Assembly: GCA_002682825.1 (NCBI GenBank) | Contig: NOKP01000014.1 | Coordinates: 124,001 to 188,000 of the forward strand | DNA length: 64,000 nucleotides | Origin: Neonectria sp. B-13 | Lineage: Eukaryota; Ascomycota; Sordariomycetes; Hypocreales; Nectriaceae | Reading direction: 5' to 3' | Shown: one piece after another, positions 9,759-21,577 of the stretch | Position numbering within the stretch: position 1 is the first letter of the stretch | Layout of the letters: each line of letters begins with the position of its first letter | Position numbers and translations under genes: made by a program | Notes under the pieces: model-generated | Database searches by the model: none | Seen by the model: only the letters and a program-made list of their open reading frames with translations | Told to the model about the DNA's origin: nothing

Positions 9759-11660
9759 ATGGAGTGTCTCAAGAACAAATTCACTGGTGGCGTTCTCCTG
9801 GGAGGACGCTATCAAACCATCTCCCCTCTCAACCATGGGTCCTTCGGCATGGTCTTCATGGCTCAGGATCTCGTTACCAACGAGACTGTTGCCATCAAGT
9901 GCCTGACTAAGACGACCGCCTCTTCTGACATGGACGCCGACTTTGCCATTGATGAGAAATCGGAGGAGCTTGTTCTGCACAGCCGCCTCGAATCGCACCC
10001 CAATATTGTCAACCTCCTCGACTCGTTTGAGACTGAGTCGCACATCTTCATCGTTCTCGAGTACTGCGACCAGGGTGATCTTTATGAGGCCATCCGCAAC
10101 GGCCACGGCCCTCGGGAGACTGAGCACGTCCGCCAGTTCATGCTTGAACTTGTGGATGCCGTCGACTACGCTCACTCCAAGGGTGTCTACCACCGCGACA
10201 TCAAGCCTGAGAACATTTTCCTGACCCAGGATGGTGCCATGAAGCTTGGTGACTGGGGTCTCGCTACTACCGACAAGTGGTCTTACGAGATGACTGTGGG
10301 CAGTGACCGTTACATGGCCCCTGAGCAGTTCGACTCGGCCGGCGCCGGTTACTCTCCCTCCGAGGCGGATATCTGGGCCATTGGCATCTGTCTTCTCAAC
10401 ATCCTCTTCTCTCGCAACCCTTTCACCACCCCGACTGAGGCAGACCCCTTGTTTCTCGATTACTCCCGGGACAAGCAGTCGCTTTTCGATGTGTTCCCCT
10501 CCATGTCCCAGGACACGTACGAGGTCATTGTCCAGTGCATGAACCTCGACCCCAAGAGACGTTCGCTGGTCGGTGCTCGTGACGCACTCCTCCGCCTCGT
10601 GAGCTTCACCGCTCAGGATGAGACTCTGGACGACTTCTGCTGCGCTGAGAAGGCGGCTGTGGCATCGGCCAACCGTGAGCCGCTCCGAACTCCTTCGATC
10701 CAGTCTCCCCAGATCGAGATGGGTGCCTTCCCCTGGTCCAAGCACCTCCATGCCAGCCCTCATGCTGGTCGGCAGCTTAGTGTGATTCGAGACGATGAGA
10801 GCTACACTGAGGAGCTGTTCCCCAAATCGGAGGGTACCACTTCGGACTGGTGCTCGGCCAGTGCTCAGACTCCCATGTCGTCCATGGTTGACTCTCACAT
10901 GGGGGTGTCGATGAAGTCGTTCGCCATGAACCCGCTTTCTCGGTCCACCAAGGTGTCGCCCATGGCTGGTTCCCTTCCCATTACCATGGCTAAGCCCATG
11001 ATGCTGTCCATGTCGACGGTGTTTGGGCGCCGCAAGGACGCCGTGTCCAAGAGCTGGAGCGATATGTGGGATGATGAGGAGGAGGAAGAGGAGGAAGAAC
11101 GCGAGCAGCAGATGAAGATGCTTCAGGAGCTCAACGCTCGGACATGGAGCCATGAGAGCAAGAAGGATGTCAAGAAGGAGGCTGTGGTGGAGCCAGAGAT
11201 GGGTATGGAGTTGGAGATGGAGATAGAGGAGCCGACGCCGGTTCCTCACACACATGACATCAGGGGCGACGTCGACGACGACCTCGTCGCTGATGGTTTC
11301 TTCTTTCACGAGACGCCGTCAAAGTCTCATGTGACGCTCACCCCCCGCTACTCGCCTCCGCCGAAGCGGAGCCCGTTGGACAAGTGGGCAGCACTGGGTG
11401 AGCGTCGCAGAGGCCAACCGGCAACTTTGGATTCTTTCACGTCGCTGGACTCGAAGCCACGACGCCATATTGGTTTTGGATACAAATCTTACGAAGCGGG
11501 CGTTTGGGATCATTCTAATTATCACAACAAACTTGGGGTCAAACAACATCAACAAGAACGGGTTAAGGACACTTCCCCCTACAGCAAGGGCAGAGATTGG
11601 AACTGGCGCAGGGACAGGCGCAGCGATCTCGGGGACGTTGAGTGGGTTGGAGGTTGGTAG
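9759..11660 (+). CDS. Ran1/Ksp1-like serine/threonine protein kinase
   Basis: Single exon, 633 residues. The kinase domain is at about 18-325: Gly loop NHGSFGMV at 25-32, VAIK lysine at 47, HRDIKPEN at 145-152, the metal-binding motif as DWG (165-167) in place of DFG, and MAPEQ at 186-190. The C-terminal half is low-complexity, with a WDDEEEEEEEEREQQ acidic patch and a conserved-looking end DWNWRRDRR...WVGGW. The architecture resembles fungal Ran1/Ksp1/Sks1 kinases, linked in yeasts to nutrient and TOR signalling and to meiosis control. The frame is open for 62 more codons upstream but holds no ATG, so 9759 is the start. The specific substrate is unknown. The leader is long and carries two uORFs. 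Confidence 0.87.
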   Translation: MECLKNKFTGGVLLGGRYQTISPLNHGSFGMVFMAQDLVTNETVAIKCLTKTTASSDMDADFAIDEKSEELVLHSRLESHPNIVNLLDSFETESHIFIVLEYCDQGDLYEAIRNGHGPRETEHVRQFMLELVDAVDYAHSKGVYHRDIKPENIFLTQDGAMKLGDWGLATTDKWSYEMTVGSDRYMAPEQFDSAGAGYSPSEADIWAIGICLLNILFSRNPFTTPTEADPLFLDYSRDKQSLFDVFPSMSQDTYEVIVQCMNLDPKRRSLVGARDALLRLVSFTAQDETLDDFCCAEKAAVASANREPLRTPSIQSPQIEMGAFPWSKHLHASPHAGRQLSVIRDDESYTEELFPKSEGTTSDWCSASAQTPMSSMVDSHMGVSMKSFAMNPLSRSTKVSPMAGSLPITMAKPMMLSMSTVFGRRKDAVSKSWSDMWDDEEEEEEEEREQQMKMLQELNARTWSHESKKDVKKEAVVEPEMGMELEMEIEEPTPVPHTHDIRGDVDDDLVADGFFFHETPSKSHVTLTPRYSPPPKRSPLDKWAALGERRRGQPATLDSFTSLDSKPRRHIGFGYKSYEAGVWDHSNYHNKLGVKQHQQERVKDTSPYSKGRDWNWRRDRRSDLGDVEWVGGW

Positions 11661-13287
11661 GAGATTGAGTCTCTATTACAACCTCCAATCGTGGTTAGGC
11701 CCGTCCTTCTCTAGCGGAGAGGGCGTTGGTCGTAACTAGCTTTCTGGGTATTAGATATTTCTAGAAATAATGGCCAAATACCAGAAGTTACCCACTCAAA
11801 CAATCATTGCTTCCAACTTGGTGACGTACTGTGTTCTGTTGAAGTAATGTATTAATTGGTCTGGTCGTGCGTGATAATAACGACAATGATGACTGATGCT
11901 GCTGATGTCCCTACTCCTGGCTATGTAGCAAGGGACTATTGGTGGAAGAGGACTCTCCTAGGCAGATCAGTAGAAGAGTCCATGGGTGATAGATTGCGTG
12001 ATGTCATGGCCTTGTTTCACCCAAAGGTCCCCCCGCCTTGATAACAGAACAGAAACATCTTCGTCGGCTGTGCAGCAGTCGAGGCCCAGGTGCCGATGTC
12101 TATGCGAGAAGGGTTCGAGATGGGTGCCAGAGGAGAAGAGGTGCGTGTGAATGAGCCAGCCTGCAAGCCGAGTCAGGACGCTTGTGGAGGGGGGCGTGGA
12201 TGAACAAACGGGCGCTGTGGGACGAAGCGAGATGCGTGTTCCAGCCATTCAGAGAGCGGGAGACGAGGCCGATGGCGAGGAATGTGGGTGAGACTGAGGA
12301 TGGATGAGGTGCATTGGCGGGGGTGGCGATCCCCCCGGACCAAAGCCCCCTCTCCACTCTTTTCCCCGTCCTCTCGACCTCTATTTGCTTTTGCCCTGCA
12401 TGGGCGAAAGCGAGGGCCTGCGGTGGGTGGTAAGGTATGGCGTGGTTCTGAGCGCCGGGGCAAGCGAGCGTCTCAATCGACCAGTTGGGTGTTTGAGAGT
12501 CGTGAGAGATAAAAGGGGGAGGGGAGGAGCGAGATTGGGCAATCCAGTTGGGCTCTAGGGTAGGCTTCCCTCGGCGTGTCCAAGTATGTGGTAGTCTAAT
12601 TATCATGCCGTGCCGGACGCAGTACCGGCCTCTGCACGCCGTGCCTGCGTGTATCAGCCGTTGCCACCTCTACCTGTGGCATCATGCCAGCATGTCCGCG
12701 TGTTTTCGGATGTCTACGGACGCAACGCGCGTGTGCGAATTGATTGTCCTGCTAGCCGTCAGTGGACGACGGGTGGTGGGTGTAGTGGGAGGGAGGAGGT
12801 GTGGTAGCGATAAATAGCCACAACGGCTCCAATGAGAATGGCAAGATGTTCAGTCCATGGAAGACCATCGAAGAGAGTGACATCAAGAGTTGGCAATGAT
12901 CAACGAGGGGAAGAGACGACGTGTACTAGTACTGTAGAAACACTGTATGACTGCCAGGTACACAAACTGTGCTATAGCAACGGCCACTGACCGAAGCCAT
13001 CAAGCTGATAGGTTGACGTGCCAACACGTGCCTCCCATGCCTAGAAGGTATCTCGAGATGATCCGTCTCTGTATCCATTCCATTATCCGTAGCCCGGGTC
13101 CGCACAGCTGTACGGACATACATCGCATTACATCACCCCGTCCGTCTCTTGACATTTGCCAATCTGCGTCCACCCATGATTGATCCAAAAGCAACAGCCC
13201 CAACTCCCATGTTCATGCAAGTTACGGTGACCAAGAAACCCAAAATACCAACCAAGCCAAGCCTGGCCATGTCTATCTATTATGTCT
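11661..13287. other. convergent 3' intergenic region, kinase / AVT1-like gene
   Basis: 1.6 kb between converging genes. It holds a perfect 10-bp palindrome GTACTAGTAC at 12923-12932 and no frame that I recognise. It is long for two 3' UTRs. Confidence 0.5.
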
Positions 13288-15575
13288 TCAATCAGCGCCA
13301 ATGAGATGCTTCGGCAAGAACGTCCAGATAGTCCCAAGCGTGCCGAGAATACCAAAAACAACCAGCAGAACCCACGAAACCAACCTCTCCCGGACGGGAA
13401 TGTCCCTCCAAAACAGCTTCAGATGGAACGAGATGGGTAGGATGATGGAGATGAGCGTGCACAGTGCCGCGCCCAAGAACGCGCAGACCGAGTCGAACGA
13501 AGGGAACAGGACCGAGATGAGGAGCAGGAGCATCACCACGAAGACGCGAACAAAGCCCCGTGTAATGTTCGTGACAAGTGCTGAGCTTCCGTTCGAGGTC
13601 TGTCCGTGATGATGGTGGTGTTCTTGGTGGACTCCGCAGAGCACGTCCATTGTTGTGATGATGGGACGTGAGTTGAGAGGGATCTTGGTCAGGGGGATGA
13701 TGGCGATGAATATGCACATCAGCACAGTAAGACCCTCGGGATATCCAGACGTCTTGAGGATGTTGGAGGTGATGGCCTCGCGGATCCCGTCTCCAAACAT
13801 GAGCACGCCAATCACGGCCAGGCAGGTGTCCAGTACATACTAATCAACCGTGAGGGTTAGTCAACAGGCTTCAGCCTCCCAGCGACAGATGGTTCAACTT
13901 ACCGAGAACGAAAACGTAATGTTGACCGCCTTCTTCCACTTGTAAGGGTGGCGCATATCACGATAGATCTGTCAAGTGTTAGCAGCGCGCTTCTGGAAGA
14001 CTACAGAACGAGCATAGCCTTACCGAGGGAAACACGGAGTGAGCACCCCAGGGACTAGCAAGAAGTCCATATGCCAGCGGAAGTGCAAGCCAGTTTTCCG
14101 GCAACAGGTACGTGACTGCGGGCTCTCGGAGCGAGCCTGGCGTATGCGGCTTCACCAGGCCGTCGACGATGACGATGCACACAACTGTCATAGGTGAGCA
14201 AATGGAAACACAAAGGGGGACGACATGGACCTACTGCAAAAGGTGGAGAATATGCCAATCACGCTGGTATAGCTTAGAAAACGCAGCGGCATGGCATTGA
14301 GCATTAAAACCAGGCCTGCTGCCGTACACTTCCAGATATTGACGGTCGCGAAGCCCGGGAGCAGCAGATCCAGAGAGTCGGCGAAGAGAATGACGAGGGC
14401 AACGTTGGCGCTGATGAGCTCGAGCGTGAATAGGGCCGAGACGACGACACGCGCCCGCGCACCAAACGAGACGTAGGCTAGGTCCGAGTAGGTAATGAGG
14501 GTTCGATCGTAGTCCATGCACTTGGCCAACAACTTGCCCGTGTGGGAGGTGACGGCGGCCGTGAGGGTGAGGATGAAGAGGCCCGGAATCCAGCCGCTCA
14601 TGCGAAAGGCCAGTGGCAGACTCAAGAGGCCAACGCCGATGATGGCGTTGATCGAGTTGAAGACGGACTGGGGGAGTGTGCTCTGTCCCTCGACGGCCAG
14701 CACCACCTTGTCGCCCTCCTTGACCTCCTTGACGAGGATGGGCTGATGCTCGCCATGAGCTGCGCCCTCTTCTTCCTCCTCCTCGTCGGCTCTCCATGCA
14801 GGGGCCTGCCCAACGGACAGGCGATGGCGCATCGTGCTGTCCATGGTGCCATAGTGAGAACCGTAGCTACCAATGATGGACGGAGTCGCAAGGTGTGGAG
14901 GAACGGCAAAGATGCTGGACCGACTGGACGGAGATCCGGTAGGCAAGGCGCCGGCCATCTCTGGGTCAAGCAACGGTTTGCTCTCGCGATCACGGAAGTT
15001 GCCCCCCACGGCAATCGGCGACGAGCCGTAGCTGGTGCTAGGCTCACCATCGGGGCTCGAGTCCTGAAGGTGCTGCCTTAGCAAGCTCGTGTGGGGTTGC
15101 GATGCGGCATTGTCTATGAGGCTGCGGCCGTATTGGACGTTGTCAAAGTCTTGATCCGGGGCGTATACGAAGCTTGGGCGGCGGGGGATGACTTCGTGGA
15201 AGCCGGCGGCTCGTTGCCAGCTCCGGGCGAACGACCTGAAGCTGTTGACGCCTCCAATATCGGCAATGGCAGCGAGATGGTTTGTGACGGAAGACCTGCG
15301 CCATTGAGAGCGAAGAGTTAGCTATTGAAAGACTTTGCGTGTATCGGAATTTGACGAGGAAACAGGGCACTGTACCGTCTGCGATTTATGAATGCGCCGG
15401 CACGACTGGCGGCATCCAGAACACTGCCGTTGTCGTTGTTGTTTTCATCGTCGTCGTCGTCGTCGTCGAGCAGAGCCTGCTCCTCAGCCATAGCGCTCGA
15501 GGTCATGCTGCCGGTGGGAGAAGGCCTGCCATCGTACTGGTCCCAATTGGCCGGGTTTCGCGCAGCCGGGGGCAT
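13288..15575 (-). CDS. AVT1-like vacuolar amino-acid transporter
   Basis: Amino acid/auxin permease family (Aa_trans, SLC32-like), probably a proton-driven carrier moving neutral amino acids into the vacuole. Exons: 15575-15376, 15295-14235, 14184-14024, 13968-13903 and 13839-13288; all joins keep frame and give 679 residues. A hydrophilic N-terminus of about 275 residues with acidic runs (LLDDDDDDDEN and DEEEEEEG) precedes the transmembrane core. The core starts SVFNSINAIIGVGLLSLPL, the family hallmark, and continues through LVKPHTPGSL, WGAHSVFPSIYRDM and FIAIIPLTKIPLN. A His-rich loop (HQEHHHHHGQ) sits between two late membrane segments. The length is close to yeast Avt1 with a longer tail. 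Which of the AVT1/3/4 activities it has is inferred from the long N-terminus. Confidence 0.87.
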
Positions 15576-17448
15576 TGTTCCGTGGCTTCAACCCGCTACC
15601 TGGGTCCGGTCTCAGGTTTGGGTTTGCGAGCCGTGGCTATAGCTTTGTCTTTGCTTTGGCGTTCGAAGACTTTTTTTTTGTTGGTTGCCGTTGCGACTCG
15701 GACTGTCCCCCGCGCAGGGCACAGACGAGCGAAGTGGTGGTGGCGGGGTGGCGAGAACAGCAAGGAAACAGGGGTTCCTCGGGCGCAAGACTAAACAGGG
15801 TGCCTTGGAAGCAAAGTTTTTTTCTCAATATAGCGATGTAAGATTGTTGAACAGCCAAGATGAACGGGCGAAAGCTGGTTGTATCTTGTATCCGGAGAGG
15901 CGCAAGAGGACTCGTGCTGGGCGTCGGGAGGTGGAGGATAGGGGACGAAAGCAGGCAGAGAGTGCAGATGGAAATTCCGTAGAATATTGACTGCTAATTA
16001 CTCCCTCGCAAGCTGCAATGACAATGGCGATGAGGCAAAGGCAGTAGGGCAGCACTAGGACTCGAAGATGAGAGACGCAGCAAATAAAAGCAGTACAGAC
16101 TCTAAGTTACAGGAGAGAGACGGATGTTCCTTGGAAGATAGGTCACGCGTCCGTCCTGTCCCATTGGCGTTGCGGGCGGGCCGAGAGCAGGACCTGACTG
16201 ACGGAAGGCAATGACGCTTATCGCAAGACAGGGAGGCTCGGGCAGATAGATGCGCTACTGACTGGGCCTTCTCCATAGGTATCCGCAGCATGGGAAGGGA
16301 TAGATAGGATAGACCGATACTGGCGCAAGGGCACCGCTGCAATGCAACCGTTCGCGCCCCGTAGCCGTGGCCGTAGTCCCGTCGCTCCGAGGTGAGTGAG
16401 AGGTGAGAGTAGTTGTGGTCTGTCTGTGCGGGTTTGATATGGACATACAGCTTCAGCTTCTTCCAAGGCAGCGTGGTAACGCCGTTAACTGTACGGATAC
16501 ACCGACAGCAACTGTTGGATCGCGCAGCCCATGCACAGTGATGTAGGCCATCCTTCTGTGGAACTGTAGATGGGCAGATACTGGAATAACCTGCCGGTAG
16601 GCCTAGGGATCAAGGCCCGGCTGCGTTAGTCTGCCCGTCGGTGGGTGGCGTGGCGTGAACCGCGGGGAAGACAGAGCCCGCCGACATCCAACGACAGACG
16701 CGTGATTAGATGAGGTATGGAGCTGGTGTCATTCTTGGCTTCGCTAGGAGTAGTTGGGAAGGTCGTTCTTTGCAATGAGGACACACAGTATCTGGAACAA
16801 ATGCCTTCATCGCATCGATTCACCCGTTGCCTTCAACTCATGCACGTTTTGCTGCATTCGGGCTCCATCCCCATCCCCACTCCGATCCGTCAATTCAACT
16901 GTCGCAACTTGCGAGCCCAGGGCCGCCTGGTTTGACGGTGGTGGGGACAACATGGTTAGGGTGATGGGGTCCCGGTCCCGCCAGAGATCTAGAGGGGTGT
17001 AGCGGGCGCTGATGAGCTGCACTGGCTGGTCTTCTTAGGTAATTTTGACGGATCACAACTTGTCAAGAATGATCTGGATGATGGAACTGGGTCTGGGAGC
17101 TTTTAGCCCCATTCGTCATGGCAGATGCGGTTGAGCAAGGCATTTGCTGTTGCGTTTTGCATTTCCGTGGTGGAGCAGGAGATAAGGAACTCAACTCGTA
17201 CATCATCCACATCAACCGTGCGCTCACCTCAATCGTACGCTTATCTTATCGCACCACTCACCACCATCATTTCCACTACCGCAAAAAAGTTGATGCACGT
17301 CACCGCAACATCTCCGACACACAGCTATGCGATGCGCACAGCTATACACCTATAGCTGCACACTTTTGTTCTACAACTCGGATGCCAGCCCTTCACACCG
17401 GGAACCCTACCGTCCCTAACCTTCTCGCAGACCGCTGCACCAGCAACA
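15576..17448. promoter_or_regulatory. divergent region between AVT1-like gene and RMP1
   Basis: 1.87 kb between two genes transcribed away from each other. There is no convincing coding frame; presumably it contains both promoters and leaders. The part at about 17390-17448 is CT-rich, as expected just before RMP1. Confidence 0.5.
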
Positions 17449-18266
17449 ATGAAGCCCAAAGCTAACTCCGGACCCTTCCCTAAACACCAACCCGCCTCCT
17501 CCACCTCCACTAAGTCCACCTCGTCTCCCTCAATCCTTTCCGCCGAAACCCTCTCCCAGACCCACGCCTCCCTCACGCCCCTCCTCTCCATCCTCCACGC
17601 TGCCGCCCACCGTCACCGCAACCAACACTCTGCCTCGCACTGGTGGGCCGCCTTCGCCCTCCTCCGCCGCGCAGCCCGCAACCTCGCCTTCGCCCTGCTT
17701 CGCCGTCCGCGCCGCTCCGATCATGACATTCCCGCCGTGGCCCACGCGAAGTGGATGGCAGGCCACGTCGTCTCGCGCGCTTACATGTTGGTCTCGTCAA
17801 AACTGGGAGCTTGTCCGGCCGATGCACCTGCTAACAAATCGCCAGCGCCTTCACCCAGCTCGCCGCCGATAATCAGCATGCGCCTCTAGGTCTTATGCTC
17901 CTTGCCGTCCTCGCGCGCATAAACCATCTACTGTCCGACCTCGTCCCCCTGGATCACAACCCCGAGTCTGCTTCCGCTCCTGCTGTGCCTATAAACCTGT
18001 CGTCCGGGCCCAATCCGGCGGTCTCGTCACTCGCCCGGCCCGATGGGGACGTAGACATGGGCATCGCTGTGTCCCGTGACGAGCTTGCCCTTCCCAGGAC
18101 GTCAAATCGAGATGTAGATCGTCCAGCGGCCGAGGAGCCAAGTTCCGAGGAACCAAAGACCAAGAAGCTTGCCAAAACCGCAACAACAAAAGATGCAGGC
18201 AAAGAAAAGAAAAAGAAAAAGAAGAAGGGCGGAGATGCCCTGGCCAGTCTCTTCGGTTCCTTATGA
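17449..18266 (+). CDS. RMP1: RNase MRP subunit RMP1
   Basis: Small protein of RNase MRP, the nucleolar ribonucleoprotein that cleaves pre-rRNA at A3. Two exons, 17449-17786 and 17846-18266, with a 59-nt intron (GTTGGT donor, CTAAC branch point at 17831-17835, CCAG acceptor), give 252 residues. The RMP1 RNA-binding domain is recognisable: LSILHAAAHRHRNQHSASHW then WAAFALLRRAARNL, joined to AKWMAGHVVSRAYI and AFTQLAADNQHAPLGL. Splicing restores LGLMLLAVLARINHLL, so the two open frames are one gene. The C-terminus ends in a lysine run followed by GGDALASLFGSL, a tail I associate with fungal RMP1 proteins. Family identity is inferred from the domain pattern. Confidence 0.8.
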
Positions 18267-18821
18267 ACCCCCGTTCGAGCTACCATCGTCTAATGTACAT
18301 TGCTTGATGGTTTCGGCACAAAGACATGATACCCACCCCCCCAGACTCAACGATCTGGCTACGACAGCTTGTGAGCAAAAAAAGTAGAATCATTCATTAT
18401 AAACACAAGTCACACAACACAAAATAATGAGCCGGCGAGTATTCCTTACAAAGCCTCCCTCCCACACATCCAGTACAAAGAGGTTTGCTTCTCATCCCTT
18501 TCCATAGCGCCACCCCGCGGATATCCTCCCCCAGGTCGAGTACTTGGCATGTCATATTCCCAAGAAACAGAAAAGTCGTCGCCACTCCCGCTTCTCGGCC
18601 CATCAAGCTCCTACTTCCCATCACGTAGCTCCAAATTTCCCATCACCATCCCCATATCCGTTCCCGTCCACTTCTCCCAAGAACTTCCCGCGAGATGTGG
18701 TGTATCTCTCATCCTCTCGGTTTTCGCCTCTGCTTGCTTTTTAACTTGGACGCCAAACCATAAGACCAAATAACGATGATGGAGACATGACAAGACGGAC
18801 GGATAAGGTCAGTCAGTACGC
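18267..18821. other. convergent 3' region RMP1 / TUP1
   Basis: 555 nt between converging genes. No gene or notable repeat seen. Confidence 0.55.
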
Positions 18822-20954
18822 CTAGTAAGGACGGTAGGACCAGATGCGGGCCTTCATGTCGCCTGAACCAGTGGCGAAGTAGCCGCCCTGGGGGCTGGGA
18901 GCCACCGAGATGACCGAGTTCTTATGGCCTTGGAGCATCAGCTGGGTAGTGCCCGTGCGAGGATCCCAGAATTGGACGCCGCGGTCCTTCGATCCGGACA
19001 GCACCCAGTTGGCATCGGGAGTGAGCGCGACCGAGAGAACGAAGTCACGGTGACCCTCAAACGTCTTGACACACTTGCCGCCCTTGGGGCCGGGGTTGGG
19101 GCCGTTGCGGGGAGTGCTGAGCTCCCACATCTTAATCGTTCGGTCCAAGCTGCCACTGACCAGATCTTTGCCGTTGGGCGAAAAGGCGACGGAGTAAACC
19201 GAGTCCTTGTGGCCATCAGGGCCCTCCAGACGCTCCACCAAGAAGCCGGAGTGAATGTCCCACACGCGGACGCTCTTGTCCAAGGATCCCGCCGCTACGT
19301 ACTGGGTATCGGGCGAGATAGCCACAGTCGTAACTCCGTCTTCTATCGTGAGAGTGAGGGTGTTAGTTCCCTGTTCGATATCCCAAAGACGGACGGTGCG
19401 ATCTCCACTGCCAGACGCGATCGTTCGTCCGTCACGCGCAAAGTCGAGAGAGTAAATGTCCTGCTCATGGCCCGAGAAGTGGTTACGAATCGTTCGGCTC
19501 TGGATGTCCCAGACCTAGAAATGGGGTTAGCGCACGTCCAGGCGCGTTCAAAGGCGGATAGAAAACATTGGAGTCTCAACTTACTCGGATCAGCTTGTCC
19601 TCAGCACCGGTGGCGAGATAGCGGCCATCGGGACTGAAGCAGACGCTTCGGATGTAAAGATCCGCGCTCATATCGGCAGCACTGTGGTCCTCAAGGACAC
19701 AGACCTTCTCGCCAGTCTGTACATCGAAGATCTGGGCGGATCTGTTGCAGCCGGTGGCGACGTACTTGCCATCATGGCTGAACCTCACACAGCAGACGAC
19801 ACTCTCATGGTTAAGTGAGTGGACCAAGTCGACGTCCAAGACGCGCTGAACCTGGGGGTTGAAGATGGCATACCAGTCGTTGCCCGTCTTCTTGTTGTGA
19901 GGAGCGACAGCATCGACCTCGAGATCGCCGAGGGCGTTACCGACGGGAGGAGCGCGAGGACCACCCATACGAGCATGGTCGGGAGTGGGATGGCTGATCT
20001 GCGGCGACTGAGCGTTCCCGGGATAGGGCACGGGAGTGTTGATCTGCGGAGTCGCGGGGCCGACGGCGTTCGGAGGACGGCCGATGCCGCGCCTGCCCGG
20101 GCCGGGAGAAGCAGTGCTCTGCGGCGGCTGGGGACCCATGCCGTTGGAGACGGGGCCTTGGGGATAGCCCTGGGAGTAGGGGGGCTGCTGTTGGCTGCTG
20201 GGGTGAGGAGGGACGGGGAGGCCGGGAGGACCCTGAGCCATCTGGTGCTGAGGTCCCAACTGCTCCTGGGGAGGAGGGTGCTGCTGCTGCTGAGGCTGCT
20301 GCTGTTGTTGCGCGGGAGGTTGCTGCTGACCCTGCTGCTGGCCCTGCTGCTGCTGCTGAGGCGGCGCGAGACCTGCCTGGCTACCGCCAGCCATGATGCC
20401 ACTGAAGAGGCCGTTGCCGGGCGCGATGGAGGGAGGCTGCTGGGAAGGGCCAGCGTGCTGAGGCGGGCCGGGAATGCCAGGCTGGGGAGCGCCTTTTCGG
20501 GCGGCCTCGAGCTGGTGACGGAGCATGCTGATCTCCTCTTCGTACCTGCAAGAATCACCAAGTCAGCGCGCAAGTTCGGAGGCAGACCCATTGTTCAGAA
20601 GAAGGAAGGCTTACTTTTGCTTGAGGGTCATGTGTGTCTGCTCCATGGCGTAGACCTTCTCCCGGACGAGCTGCATCTCACTTACTTGCGCCGAGACTGG
20701 AAACGTGGGTTAGCTGAAGCTCCGAGTTCGAGGATAAGACTGAAGTCTGGGCTAAGGCTGCGTGGCGAGCCAAGGCCATAATGACAATGAGTTCTTTGAG
20801 AGAGGCACGGATGAGACGTACTTTGATGCTCGAATCCCTCGGTCTGGCGCATCTGCGTCTCGAACTCAGCCCTAATCTGTTCGAGAAGCTCGTTGAGGCG
20901 AGCCGAGTTGCCTGGGGGGACGCCCCCCATGCCGCGATGCGGATACATGGACAT
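18822..20954 (-). CDS. TUP1: general transcriptional corepressor TUP1 (RcoA/RCO-1)
   Basis: Corepressor that works with Ssn6/Cyc8 to silence glucose-, mating- and development-controlled genes in the nucleus. Exons: 20954-20822, 20696-20615, 20545-19585 and 19514-18822, all in phase, give 622 residues. The N-terminal Tup_N tetramerisation helix is clear ([20 protein letters not shown]). It continues over two introns as [17 protein letters not shown] and [19 protein letters not shown] Gln/Pro-rich linker with poly-Q runs follows. The C-terminal half is a WD40 propeller with repeats such as [64 protein letters not shown] and [16 protein letters not shown]. It ends [10 protein letters not shown] 5.5 kb gene-free region lies upstream, which suits a broadly regulated gene. 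Confidence 0.95.
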
Positions 20955-21557
20955 TGCGCTCGACGAGACTCAGCGACGAGTCCGGAACGCTAGCCGCGAG
21001 GGCGAGACTGGATGTCGGAGAGGGAACGCGTTGCGGTTCGGCAGGAAGAGCGGTCGGGCGGTTGATGGTGATTTTTCTGAACGCGACGAGACGGAGGTTT
21101 GCTGGCGCGCGCCGGCAAAGTGGACAGGACGGGGCCGACGGCGTGGCCTAAAGGAGAGGACGCGGAAGTAGTTGGACTCGAGTGGCCCGAGATGGGGGTA
21201 AGGCGAGAGAAGTCGTCAGCGATGGGCGATGGGCGACAAGAGGATCAAGGGTGCGGCCGAGGCCTGGTCGGATGATTTTTTCGATGGGGGGTGGGCTCGC
21301 GACGATGTTGATGGAAGGGGAAAAGGTGAAAAAAAGGGCAAAAACGGAGAAGGGACGATGGAGGTGTGCCCGTCCAGTCGCTCAGTCAAGTCACAGTCAG
21401 TGCGGCGAGAGCAGCGCAAGGGCCAGGCGCTGGGGGTTGGAACTTGGCCCGGCGCTCAGTGCTCACCCCGTGGGTGGTACAGACACTGTAGCCTGTAGCC
21501 TGCAGGTAAGGTAAGGTAATGTAAGGTATGATGGGATAATAGTGGATCCAAGGCCCC

Positions 21558-21577
21558 AAGGCAAGGCAAGGCAAGGC
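21558..21577. repeat. (AAGGC)4 tandem repeat
   Basis: Four perfect AAGGC units, with a related GGTAA/GTAAG array 30 nt upstream at 21505-21530. It is in non-coding DNA upstream of TUP1. Confidence 0.85.

Noticed and set aside
9729..11309. 526-codon open frame on the minus strand opposite the kinase
   Set aside because: It mirrors the kinase codons; strong third-position bias in the real gene removes stops from the antisense frame. No domain seen.
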